In this document: positions 27,801 to 36,500 of the stretch, piece by piece
Layout of the letters: each line of letters opens with the position of its first letter
How positions within the stretch are numbered: position 1 is the first letter of the stretch
DNA from: Rhododendron vialii
Taxonomy: Eukaryota; Streptophyta; Magnoliopsida; Ericales; Ericaceae
Reading direction: 5' to 3'
Assembly (NCBI RefSeq): GCF_030253575.1
Contig: NC_080561.1
Span: forward strand, 31,953,564-32,017,563
Length of the DNA: 64,000 nt
The notes under the pieces: generated by a model
What the model was told of the DNA's origin: nothing
What the model saw: the letters and a program-made list of their open reading frames with translations, nothing else
Databases searched by the model: none
Program-made: the position numbers and the translations under genes

Positions 27801-28479
27801 TGCGGCTTTGGTTTGAGAAAAAATTGTTACTTCTGATTGGACTAGTTCATAGTCGGGGTCAGAATATTGTATGTTTGTAGTGTTTTACGCTTCAGATTGG
27901 AAAGAACCTGCCAGCTTAAATGTCTATAGCAACTAATGAGGAATGTAGTTATATTCTAACTGGAAACCAAGAAAATACGCAATAGGTGTATATCTTAAGA
28001 GGGGAAACATTAGCCATTTCAGCTTCAATACGTCAACGGTTTTGGGTTATTTTAGGCATGTATGTTTAAGACATTTTCAAGGGAAAATGCAGATACACTC
28101 CAATCTCATAAGAAAATAAAACCCACTGAACTCTTTCCTTTTTGCAATTGGATCCTCTCCAATCCCTAACCTTGCTAGTGACCCATTTTTTGATCTTTCC
28201 CGGGCCCACTTTAATGGTCGGAAACGTTTAAGCTCAATGAGAACATTAACCGTGTCAAAAATCACGTTGATCGGATACTGATTAATACCGAATGGATTTA
28301 TCTTCAAGAAAATATATAGGTTAAACATGTTATCTCAAGATAAATGTATTGCGATTTGACAACTTTCAACAAAAGTTTCGATCATCTAAGCGAGACCATA
28401 AAGGGGTCCATAAATGAGCCCGACAACACGGTCAAGTCCCCTTGAGTTGGACTCTTCTTTTTCTAAAACGTTGAGGCTC

Positions 28480-28521
<42 letters not shown>

Positions 28522-28758
28522 TCACACATAGGCACTTGCCCTCCCTGAGGCCAAACAATTAATCTTCTTAAAGTCATTGTTCACATTTGCTTTCTTTTTC
28601 AATCCCATGTGGTCATTGTACCAAGTCTATATTACTCTACTCCTATCAATTGAGAGAATTGCGCTGAATTAACAAACACTGTCTATCCATGCAACCATCC
28701 TATTGTCATCGGATCTCTATCCTCCATAATTTGTAGGCCATCTTTCTCCTCTTTCAAT

Positions 28759-28802
<44 letters not shown>

Positions 28803-29241
28803 ATTTTTTCTCTCTTTATTTTAACAAAACTTGGTACCAACCTCTCGAGTAAATGATTTTGAAAATAAAACCGACTGAACTCTTTCCTTTTTGCGATTGG
28901 ATCCTCTCCAATCTCTAATCTTGCTAGTGACCCATTTTTGGATCTTTCCCGGGCCCACTTTAATGGTCGGAAAACGTTTAAGCTCAATGAGAATATTAAC
29001 CATGTCAAAAATCATGTTGATCGGATACCGAATAATACCAAATGGATTTATCTTCAAGAAAATAGATAGGCAAACTGGACTTAAACATGTTATCTCAAGA
29101 TAAATGTATTGCGATTTGACAACTTTCAACAAAAGTTTCGATCATCTAAGCGAGACCATAAAAGGGTCCATAAATGAGCCCGACAACACGGTCAAGTCCC
29201 CTTGAGTTGGACTCTTCTTTTCCTAAAACGTTGAGGCTCCT

Positions 29242-29321
<80 letters not shown>

Positions 29322-29551
29322 TCACATAGGCACTTGCCCTCCCTGAGGCCAAACAATTAATCTTCTTAAAGTCATTGTTAACATTTGCTTTCTTTTTCAA
29401 TCCCATGTGGTCACTGTACCAAGTCTATATTACTCTACTCCTATCAATTGAGAGAATTGCACTGAATTAACAAACACTGTCTATCCATGCAACCATCCTA
29501 TTGTCATCCCTCTATCCTCCATAATTTGTTGGCCATCTTTCTCCTGTTTCA

Positions 29552-29607
<56 letters not shown>

Positions 29608-30659
29608 AACTATTTTATCTCTCTTTATTTTAACAAAACTTGGTACCAACCTCTCGAGTAAATGATTTTGAAGATAATTTTGAAGATAGGAAGTACGCTG
29701 TTTGTCATTCACACATTGGATATAGCTTAACTTCCTTGCAGCTATTGTCTACTTCCTTACTCCTATATTCTCAGAAAAGGTCAAAAGGTACACAATTGAA
29801 ACTCTTTAGAATTAAGTCGCAACTCACCTTTGGACTCTGATTGCCAGTCATTTGATGATTTGGAAGATATGAAGTACACCATTGGTCATTTCACATTAAC
29901 TTATGCTCAACTTCTTTTGGAAGTTGTCTGGTTCATTTCTCGTCCCATTTTCTAGTTTTTCGTTTTCATTGCCATCTTCAAGCTTTTCTATTTTGGAACC
30001 TTGGTTCCTTCCTCGTTAATTCTTGAATTAAGATTTTTTGCTATTTTGCTGAGACAAACAAATACTCAACTCAACCCGTCAAGCCTTTATCTCAATTATT
30101 GGGGGTTGGCTACATGGATCCATTTCCTCCTAAGTTATCTAACGAATTCTGATGGATAATTGGATATGAGCATTATCTGGATCACTGGTTGTCAAAAAAA
30201 TTAGTTGGTTGGTTGTTATTTTGCGAACTACAACCTCGGGATTTTGCACTTTTTCCCTAAAATCAAATCAGCTTATCAATTTTTTCCCCTTGTAAACAGG
30301 TCAATCCAGCGACTGGCATAATTAAACCAGGCCATATCGCAGAGATATCAGTTCATCACGAAGAATTCCACACACTGGAGGAGTTTGTTGATGGCATCCC
30401 TCAAAACTGGTGGTGTGAAGATGCCAGAGACAAGGAAGTTATGTTGGTGGTCAAAGTGCGTGGCACCCTCACAGTTAAGAGTAGGTGTCACCGAATTCGT
30501 GTTCGTCACAGCATCTCAGGCAAGATTAGTACACATACAGATATTAGTAGCAACACTTCTGGCAATGTCCAATCAAATGTTCTTCGTCGGGCTGATTTCC
30601 AGAGACTTAGTGGCTCCTCTGATGTAGTTGACAACCTAATAAATCTTCATTCTCCTTGA
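5695..30659 (+). CDS. Type II inositol polyphosphate 5-phosphatase with WD40 region (FRA3/5PTase12-14 family), 11 exons
   Basis: The enzyme removes the 5-phosphate from inositol phosphates or phosphoinositides. My exon model is 5695-6616, 8328-8580, 14156-14957, 17264-17388, 18228-18312, 20200-20365, 20458-20498, 20611-20878, 21093-21216, 27370-27727 and 30300-30659. All junctions are GT-AG and in phase, and the 3504 nt give 1167 residues, a usual length for plant WD40-type 5PTases. Residues 1-150 are acidic and low-complexity. Residues about 190-600 are WD40-like ([57 protein letters not shown]). The catalytic exonuclease/endonuclease/phosphatase fold starts near 605 ([13 protein letters not shown]) and continues through [19 protein letters not shown] (about 820), PAWCDRI (about 897) and SDHKPVR (about 938). 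A C-terminal domain with [16 protein letters not shown] follows. All signature residues are present, so the gene looks functional. Family members affect secondary-wall and actin organisation. Which paralogue this is cannot be settled here. Confidence 0.95.
6810..6857. repeat. (GA)24 microsatellite in intron 1 of the phosphatase gene
   Basis: An uninterrupted GA dinucleotide run lies about 190 bp after the exon 1 donor. The surrounding intron (6617-8327) is AT-rich with no gene. It has diverged direct repeats at about 7290-7630 built on a 'tcatagttcctttgatgat ... aagaaaagcc' unit of about 120 bp. Confidence 0.9.
10095..10420. repeat. Dispersed repeat built on 'aagcttgaacaagct' units, intron 2
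   Basis: The stretch is a mosaic of short direct and inverted units (CAAGCTCGAACAAGCT, CTTGTTCGGCTT, AAACAAGCTTGAACA). About 300 bp contain at least two diverged copies of a 'gctcgtt..agatcggcttg..ataaacaagc' block. Similar sequences are common dispersed elements in plant introns. The 68-codon ORF here (10182-10388) is incidental. No terminal structure could be fixed. Confidence 0.45.
10955..11075. repeat. Small 'ctaggcgcctag'-type dispersed repeat
   Basis: A GC-rich island in an AT-rich intron carries interleaved palindromic units (CGCTAGGTGCTAG, AGCGCCTAGCACCTAG, CTCCCTAGGCGGG, CGCCTAGATAAAAA). It ends with a sequence resembling 'ggccgatatttaaaaca'. It looks like a MITE or SINE fragment. 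The boundaries are uncertain and it has no coding capacity. Confidence 0.4.
12230..13745 (-). pseudogene. Ty1/copia gag-protease-integrase fragment in intron 2 of the phosphatase gene
   Basis: The minus strand reads as a decayed copia polyprotein with frameshifts and stops. The gag segment is at about 13740-13500 ([15 protein letters not shown], then [15 protein letters not shown]). A protease-like active site is at about 13020-12960 ([15 protein letters not shown], where the family has DSGATDHMT). The pre-integrase region follows at about 12660-12590 (recognisable only across a frameshift as a RLGHPP-like stretch), then the integrase start at about 12515-12475 ([12 protein letters not shown]). 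Reverse transcriptase is missing. The catalytic Asp of the protease is replaced and the frames are broken, so this is dead. It is antisense to the host gene and 400 bp upstream of exon 3. Confidence 0.75.
16178..16560 (-). mobile_element. TRIM retrotransposon copy 1 (383 bp), intron 3
   Basis: Two direct terminal repeats of about 107 bp (16178-16285 and 16454-16560) share 'aac..aattggc.atgagtggagaggc' and end 'gggacaagct..aaca'. The short internal part has no coding capacity. Adjacent to the right repeat is a decayed complement of the tRNA-Met primer-binding site (TTTGATACTAT for CTCTGATACCAT), placing the element on the minus strand. Flanks are ACCAT and ACCAC, a 4-of-5 target duplication. 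It is the same family as the copy at 46032-46364. Confidence 0.75.
18614..20000 (-). pseudogene. Ty1/copia reverse transcriptase-RNase H fragment in intron 5 of the phosphatase gene
   Basis: The minus strand contains, in order, a knuckle-like [16 protein letters not shown] with an internal stop at about 19860-19810, then an RT segment ([32 protein letters not shown]) at about 19540-19340. [20 protein letters not shown] follows at about 19215, and an RNase H segment ([18 protein letters not shown], then [12 protein letters not shown]) at about 18975-18822. The catalytic YVDD block of RT is missing between the SIHE and HPDIAYA segments, so there is an internal deletion. At 19022-19077 a unit of about 28 bp (aacaaatataacacaagaacgtagtaaa) is tandemly duplicated, with a third diverged copy near 19115. 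It is antisense to the host gene and clearly inactive. Confidence 0.85.
22768..23071 (-). mobile_element. TRIM retrotransposon, second family (304 bp), intron 9
   Basis: Two direct repeats of 81 bp (22768-22848 and 22991-23071) share 'catctaaaag.ttaag.tat' and 'ggggtaact..gtt..tatattctcaa.a'. On the minus strand each opens TGTTGAGAATATAA-like and the inner one ends next to TGGTATC at 22984-22990, the tRNA-Met primer-binding site. That site is itself duplicated around a T-run at 22954-22990 ('gataccatattagatt' twice). Flanks GTAAC and CTAAC match at 4 of 5 positions. It has no coding capacity. Confidence 0.75.
23639..25185. mobile_element. TIR-type non-autonomous DNA element, about 1.5 kb, intron 9
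   Basis: The ends are inverted: GGCCTGTTTGGATGC at the left and GGCTCGTTTGGATGC on the reverse complement of the right. Both are followed by runs of 'taccccctc' motifs. The GTTTGGATGC terminus is a familiar type in plant MITE-like elements. A clean target duplication could not be assigned (CTAAT on the left against CTAAA on the right), so the superfamily is left open. The interior carries the palindromic segment described separately. It also has two direct copies of a block of about 100 bp (about 24618-24720 and 24918-25020, 'agggcaaaa..gtcattt.acagctttttacatca'). No transposase ORF is visible. Confidence 0.6.
23948..24512. repeat. Nested inverted repeat (two about 267-bp palindromes arranged head to head)
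   Basis: Segment 23948-24213 begins AAAAATTAAGTGTTC and ends GAACACTTAATTTTT, so it is itself an imperfect palindrome. Segment 24243-24512 has the same ends. By eye it matches the reverse complement of the first segment along its whole length, for example 'tttttggctttagggctctcgttgg' against the complement of 'ccaatgagagccctaaaaccaaaaa'. A spacer of about 30 bp separates them. A transcript crossing this part of the intron could fold into a 265-bp imperfect hairpin or several alternative ones. Confidence 0.75.
25600..26340 (-). other. Possible antisense transcription unit nested in intron 9
   Basis: On the minus strand the stretch around 26120-26080 has AGCTAGGGTTTTGAAG, a common leader-type motif of plant genes. 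It is followed by an open stretch to 25968 ending [22 protein letters not shown] good donor, ATTCAG|GTACTTC, lies at about 25955. After a ...TGATTCAG acceptor at about 25765, an open stretch reads [20 protein letters not shown], a hydrophobic segment followed by basic residues. I could not join these into one ORF with an ATG. It may be a small gene, a gene fragment or coincidence. Confidence 0.25.
28485..28520. repeat. (CT)n(CA)n microsatellite, copy 1
   Basis: A pure CT run to about 28511 passes into CACACACA. It is the counterpart of the longer array at 29245 in the second duplicate. Confidence 0.9.
28763..28802. repeat. (CT)20 microsatellite, copy 1
   Basis: Uninterrupted CT run near the end of the first duplicate. 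Its counterpart is at 29555-29605. Confidence 0.9.
29245..29321. repeat. (CT)28(CA)10 compound microsatellite, copy 2
   Basis: Roughly twice the length of its counterpart in copy 1, consistent with slippage after the duplication. Confidence 0.9.
29555..29605. repeat. (TC)25 microsatellite, copy 2
   Basis: Uninterrupted TC run near the end of the second duplicate, longer than its counterpart at 28763. Confidence 0.9.
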
Positions 30660-33534
30660 AACAGTTCAGGTATATACTGTTAATGCAGAAACCGATGTGG
30701 TGGTCGATATTCGTAGAGGGCCCATAGTTTGACTGGCAGAATATCGACTACATGAGGGTCCGAGTGTAAATAGCTGCAAAGCTCGGATGAGATTTTTGTG
30801 CCACCTTGAAATCATCTTGATTCCAAGCAGTTGCACTTTCAGTGTGTGCTTAAAGACAATTCTGTGAGTCTTGTTGAGTTGTTTGTGGTCATCGGGTTGT
30901 ACTTCAGGACTCCTATTGTCAGTGGCATCTGTAGCAAAGAAAAAATGAGTGCCTGTACAGCTGAAGTCTTTGACCAATTACCGTCTATTCTAACTTCGCT
31001 GCCATGCCAGCCAAATGAAATTTAGATTTGTTATGTTTGAACATTATCTGAACATACTGTATATAAAAATTAAAAAAAAATACAAACAAAAGGAGTAAAC
31101 AATTGGGCTGGGTAGACCCATCCCTTCTCCGTTTATAAGTTAAATCTTCTTTTTCCATTTTTTTTATAGCAGAATTATGAATTTTGGCTGTCTTCACAGA
31201 GATGGAAAGACGAGGCAGTAAGGCTTGTTGAAGAATGCTGTTGACATTTTTGTTGTTGTATAACATTGATTGATGGGTTCCTTCAGCTTTTAACTATTTC
31301 TTTACCAGTCTCTTAGTAGTAATTTTACGTTTGTCTCTCTCATACATTCAGATATTACGGAATTGGGACTCTATATTGCGTTTGATTTCAGATTCAGCTG
31401 GACAGGATAGCACTACTTTTAGTGCTCTTACATCAATTGGAATCAACCTTGTTTAGGTTGAAACCAAGTTAATAACTATGCTCTAACGGGTCTCTGAGTG
31501 TTGGCCGCAATTTTGTCTTTGCGAAGGTTCTGCTTCGTGCATGGCATTTTTACTTGGAACACATGGATCAGAGAAACTGCAACCTGATTCCATGTTATTT
31601 CCATTAGTAGTGATGAAGGCAACTGATGGTACTACTGTATTTTGTTCTGGTTTGAAGGCAACTTAATCCATTTTTATAGAAAGAGAATCGCCTGGATGAG
31701 TGGATGTTGAACTTGATCAGCGAAGCTTCAGTTACCTACTTTTCAGTTTAATGTATTCGGCTCTCTACGTACTTCTCAGTTTCGTGTGTTCGGCTCTCTC
31801 ATCTTATTGTAATTCCAGATCCTGTACTGTGTCAACTGACAAATGCAAACACAAAGTCGGAAGGGAATAAGGATGTAAGAAACACACGGGTTTTATTATT
31901 TCAAATAAATCTGAATACAAACACTACTTCTAATTTTAGACAAACATATCTTACTTGAACTTAGCATAATAGACAACCTTCACTACTCTCTATGAAAATG
32001 AAATGAGTACAGATAAAGCAACAATATTCTTGCAGTTTTACTTTTAACTTTCTTTCACTTCGGACACCGAGTGACGAGAAGCCACACTTATTGCACATGA
32101 CGCTCCAAACCAGAAAGGTAACAGCGGGTATAAGGTGATGACTTTAGTCTACTCAAGCAACAACTCGCATATAGGGATGACTTCAGTCTGGCTTCTTTTA
32201 TAGCAGTTGTCTCATAATGTTGAATTTTTTTTTAAACGAAAGCATAATCGTGGTAAATAAACAATAATTACATAATAAGCAAGGCCGCTCTAGCCAGTTC
32301 ATAAAGCTTTTACACCCATCACTTGTTTATCAGCATCTCCTCCCTGGCCGCCTGCGTTTATCCAAACCGCCACTCGATTTCCTGGAAGATTTATCCCTTT
32401 CACCATCTGAAACAAATGAACAAGCATTAATTAAACCTTGCTCGCCTCTCAGCTGATTATATTCATAACACGAATCGTTCACCGCCAAGCTTGGGCATAC
32501 TGCAGAGATTTCATCCTTTCCAATCTTCACTATACGCCAAATATTCAACACAACATACATACTTAATCCCAAAATTTGACGCTTATCTAAGCCGCTCAGC
32601 AAACCACTCCACCACAGTCCAAATCTCGGCTTATGTACATACATACTGCCTAGCACATGCTTTGACAAGCCTTGCTAATTTGGTTGGCATTTGTTAAGGG
32701 AGTGCTTGAGAGCTATATTTTCACATTTTGGATATTCTAATTTGGGATTTTAGGTTTTAGGCACGAAATTGTAAATTATGCTAGAATACATATTTGAAAT
32801 TAAGAGATTGAGGCATGGACTAAGAATAACTCTAGAGAAACTTTTGCATTCTCATTTTAGATTATCCTTCTGCACGCAATGAAAAAGACCACTTTACACC
32901 AAGCATTTTCGATACATTACTACCCTCTGAAATTATTAACAGATCCTCACCAGTGGCAACATAGTCAAACAACACATCAAAAAATCTCAAACCCTGCTCT
33001 GTTTGGAAAATCAATTCTGCATATATCACTCGAAAACTTCTACATATTCTTTATCTTTTTTTAATTATAATCTGAAATCCACAATTCAAAATCTGAAAAC
33101 AAATACCCTGTTTGTGGGACTCAAAAAAATGTGGCAACTGCAAAGAAAAACCCCCAAACCAAAATCAATTTTTTAAATATCTCAACACACTGTCATTCTA
33201 GAACAGATAAGATGTTACGAGGAGGACTTCCCGGTTTCACTACAAGCTAACTCATGGCGATCCTGCGGCGGGCGATCCTCCATCGGCGCTGAGCAGCTTT
33301 TTTGTTTTTGTTTTGTTTTGTTGCTTATCTTTTTTGTATTTTCTGACTGGTAGTGTTCCTTGCTCGCCCGCACTTGTACTTTGTTTTCATCTATATATAC
33401 GATAGATTTCTTAAGAAGACAAAGGGAAAATCGATCCCCACTTACTCTAAATATAGGACTACAACATCTCATTACAAAAAGGATAAAGAAGCTGGTACAG
33501 ATAACAAACCTTACAACTTAAAACCCCTTGGTCA
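30660..33534. other. Convergent intergenic region and 3' UTRs
   Basis: The phosphatase gene (+) and the ALS subunit gene (-) face each other here, so both 3' UTRs must lie in this 2.9 kb. No complete gene is evident. Two minus-strand islands look exon-like. One is at about 32407-32332, after a TTTGTTTCAG acceptor, and reads DGERDKSSRKSSGGLDKRRR before a stop. The other is a GC-richer piece at about 33290-33220 reading MEDRPPQDRHELACSETGK. They do not splice together in frame and I do not recognise either. Confidence 0.4.
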
Positions 33535-36500
33535 TCACTGTAACGGAAGAGGAAATCCCCGCAGGTATGTTGAATCTACACCAGACTCTCGGACCAATGC
33601 CACCCGTCCAGTTCTTGCCACCTTCAAGGAAAAATCATCAGTATTCATCACCGAGTAAGAGCAAAGTCCAAAAGGACTATACATAATAGAAAGATGGGTT
33701 CATGGAAGGTATTCGGATAAATGAAATTTAAGACCCAGCTGCTATCAACAATAAAAAGTAATGATCTCCGGAAGCAAAGTAAAAGGCATGTTACTGCAAT
33801 CAGATATGTAGAGGCACAGAAACGAGCCTTATTATAGGGTTCTAAATATTGGCTATCGCACATTGATCAGCCGATACGTAAAGGATTTCAGACATCCAAT
33901 ACCGGTATTTACCAATATATCGGCCAATATACCCACTGATATACCTGTTACACAGTCTTGGGTAGAACTCAACCCCAAAAGCTAGCTATTGAAGTGAGGG
34001 TGCCCTCAAGCTTATTTTCATCATATTACTTTGGTACCCAAGCGATGTGGGAGTGGGACTTCACTTCACACCCTCCCTCACGCCCAGCGTGCTCACTCGG
34101 CAGCACTTGCCGCATGCAGGCCAGGGACACGCACCCTACCCATCCTTGGCATACCAGGCTCTGATACCACCACATTGCTTGGGTACCAAAGTAATATGAT
34201 GAATATAAGTGTGAGGGCACCTTCACTTCAATAGCTAGTTTTTGGAGTTGAGTTCTACCCATGACCGTGTAACATGGTATCAGAACTCAGGTTGCAAGAG
34301 GTCTTGGGTTCAAGTCTCTCCGTTTGCATTTGTTCCCCGGTTGCACTATGTTTCTCCCCTTCGCATTCTGTTTCATTTTGTCGATGAAAATTTGCATCTC
34401 CATGTGCAAGACGGGGTTGCACGTGAGGGAGGGTGTTAGATAGCTTGATATACATTGTTGGACCCATTTCCTAACAGCTTAAGCTTTTGGGAGAGTTGGT
34501 AACTTAACAATACCTTCCAATAGTGACCGGTATATGCTCGTATCTCTGATACTGGTACGCGTATTGATAGTGCTATGTAGAACCCTAGCCTTAAGATTCT
34601 GTCCTCTCCTTTTCTGCTTTGTTCCTTCTTGTTTTGCTTTATACATGTGACGAGAGGGGAAAAAAATTTGAATCCTGGATGCAATTTGGTTAACAGAAGG
34701 TTTGGGACACAAACCTCACAAATGCCATAGGGCTCCAGCAATTTCTGCAATGCAAGCATCTTGTTGAAATCACCTGTGAGCTGAACAATTAAAGTAGAAA
34801 AATGTTACTGAAAAACATGAAAAAGGCAAAGAAAAACAAAAACAAGAAGTACAAGAGGAAGAAGAAAGACGAAAACAAACTAGAATAGTTCAGTCCACAA
34901 AGTGAATTAAGACAGCCAATGACAGCAATACCAGTATGAGTTGGATCATCACCATTAATTTCTTGTGGCAATAATGATAATGTTTTAACACGAACAAGTA
35001 ACTGGGGAAATAAGATACCACCATGCTACTTTGTTCGTGCTAAAAACTAACAGTCTGCAATGTTTATCCCCACACCCACAGTAAATTGAAACTATAACAG
35101 GGAAGTGATGTCCGTAGCCTGTTTCTGATCTAGCAAGCTAGACTTCACAACCACTGCAAGGTCAAACAAAATGTTGTCGTCGTTCAAAATGCGACGGATA
35201 GTAGAAAGTGCGACTCTTCTGAAGACATTTAACTTCAGGGTTTGGATTTCTCTACAGAGAACACTTCACAAGATGACTGACATGATAAACAATAGATGGC
35301 AAAAGAGGTTCAGAACTTTGACATTTATTGTCCGAGGCATGTGCAGAGTTGCAATGGATTACTGGACTTGCTAAAAAAATAGCTAATGTTTCTATCAAAA
35401 CCAATAAAGATGCAGCGGATATTGCAAAGTGAGGCCGACAGCAGTTTCTAAACAAAGACAGCATCCACTCTCTGGAAACCTAGGTATCAATGTGTCAGCT
35501 GGCAGCTGGACATATGCCTAATAACTGCTTAAAAAACTGCTTAAAGAACTTGTGAGGAAGAGAACTAAAACAAAAAAACCTAAATATAAAGACAGAAAGG
35601 GTAATGTTGCATCATGAGGTAAGTGCATAGTCTAGCAAATGATTTCACCTCTACTGTTATAGTATGGTCAGATATATCAACAGCTTTGCCTCGGAAGATA
35701 CTGATAATATCAAGAACATCCCTCCTAGCAGCAGCATTCACGGCAACCTTAAGCAACATCAACTCACGCTCTGCAAATGGCGTGTGTGTCAAATCCTGAA
35801 CCTGAACAAACCAACAGCATTCACATTGTTGGCAATTTGCTTGCTCAAGATACAGATTCATAAACAAAAAAAGTTGATCAAATGGCACAACGTCAATTCC
35901 TCAAAAGGGTAATTTCAACTATATGTCCGTGGCAGTTTTTCTACACTTCATAAAACAATGGGTTCTCCTGGAGTGAAATTATAGGATTGTAATAAAAATC
36001 TTGAAACAGCTGGAGGAAAGAAACAACGATACTTAAAAGTATAACTTCATTTCCACTAAAACATGATCTCGTATTTTGTTGCATGCAGAGGAAAAGTTTT
36101 TTTTTGGGTAAGTGATGCGGAGGAAAAGTTACTGGGGAAGAAAGGGTAAAATGCCTATGAATTTTTTCTCTGGCAAGACTTCAAGAAGTATGTATCACTA
36201 AACCATTCACATAGAGTCTTATTCCATGGAACATGCCCACAATTTAATTAACAAACTATTACCGGGTAACATCCCACAATATAGGAGGAATATCCCTCAC
36301 CTCATAAAGATCCACCAACTTGTAAAACTGCTGAACCAACTTTCCAATAGATTCATCCGTTCCAGGAACAACTGTCGTAATCCGTGAAAGCCCTTCCTCT
36401 TCTGCCGGACCCACAGCTAAACTCTGAGGCCAGGAATGCAAGGCATCACTCATATAAGAAGTCATACAAATTAGAAATGAAGTAAACAATAAGCAAGATG

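Larger units (their letters stand above)
28112..29676. repeat. Tandem segmental duplication in intron 10 (two copies of about 750 and 817 bp)
   Basis: Copy 1 (28112-28859) and copy 2 (28860-29676) both open 'gaaaataaaacc.actgaac' and close 'cctctcgagtaaatgattttgaa'. They are colinear and highly similar throughout. Each contains two CT arrays at the same relative places, one followed by a CA tract. Copy 2 has longer arrays, which accounts for its extra length. The 'gattttgaagat' end is repeated a third time at 29665-29690. Open frames within are not conserved genes. Confidence 0.9.

Noticed and set aside
34275..34330. tRNA-like B-box string GGTTCAAGTCTC after TGGTATCAGA
   Set aside because: It is the internal start of a TRIM (primer-binding site region). 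No acceptor stem or A box fits a tRNA gene.
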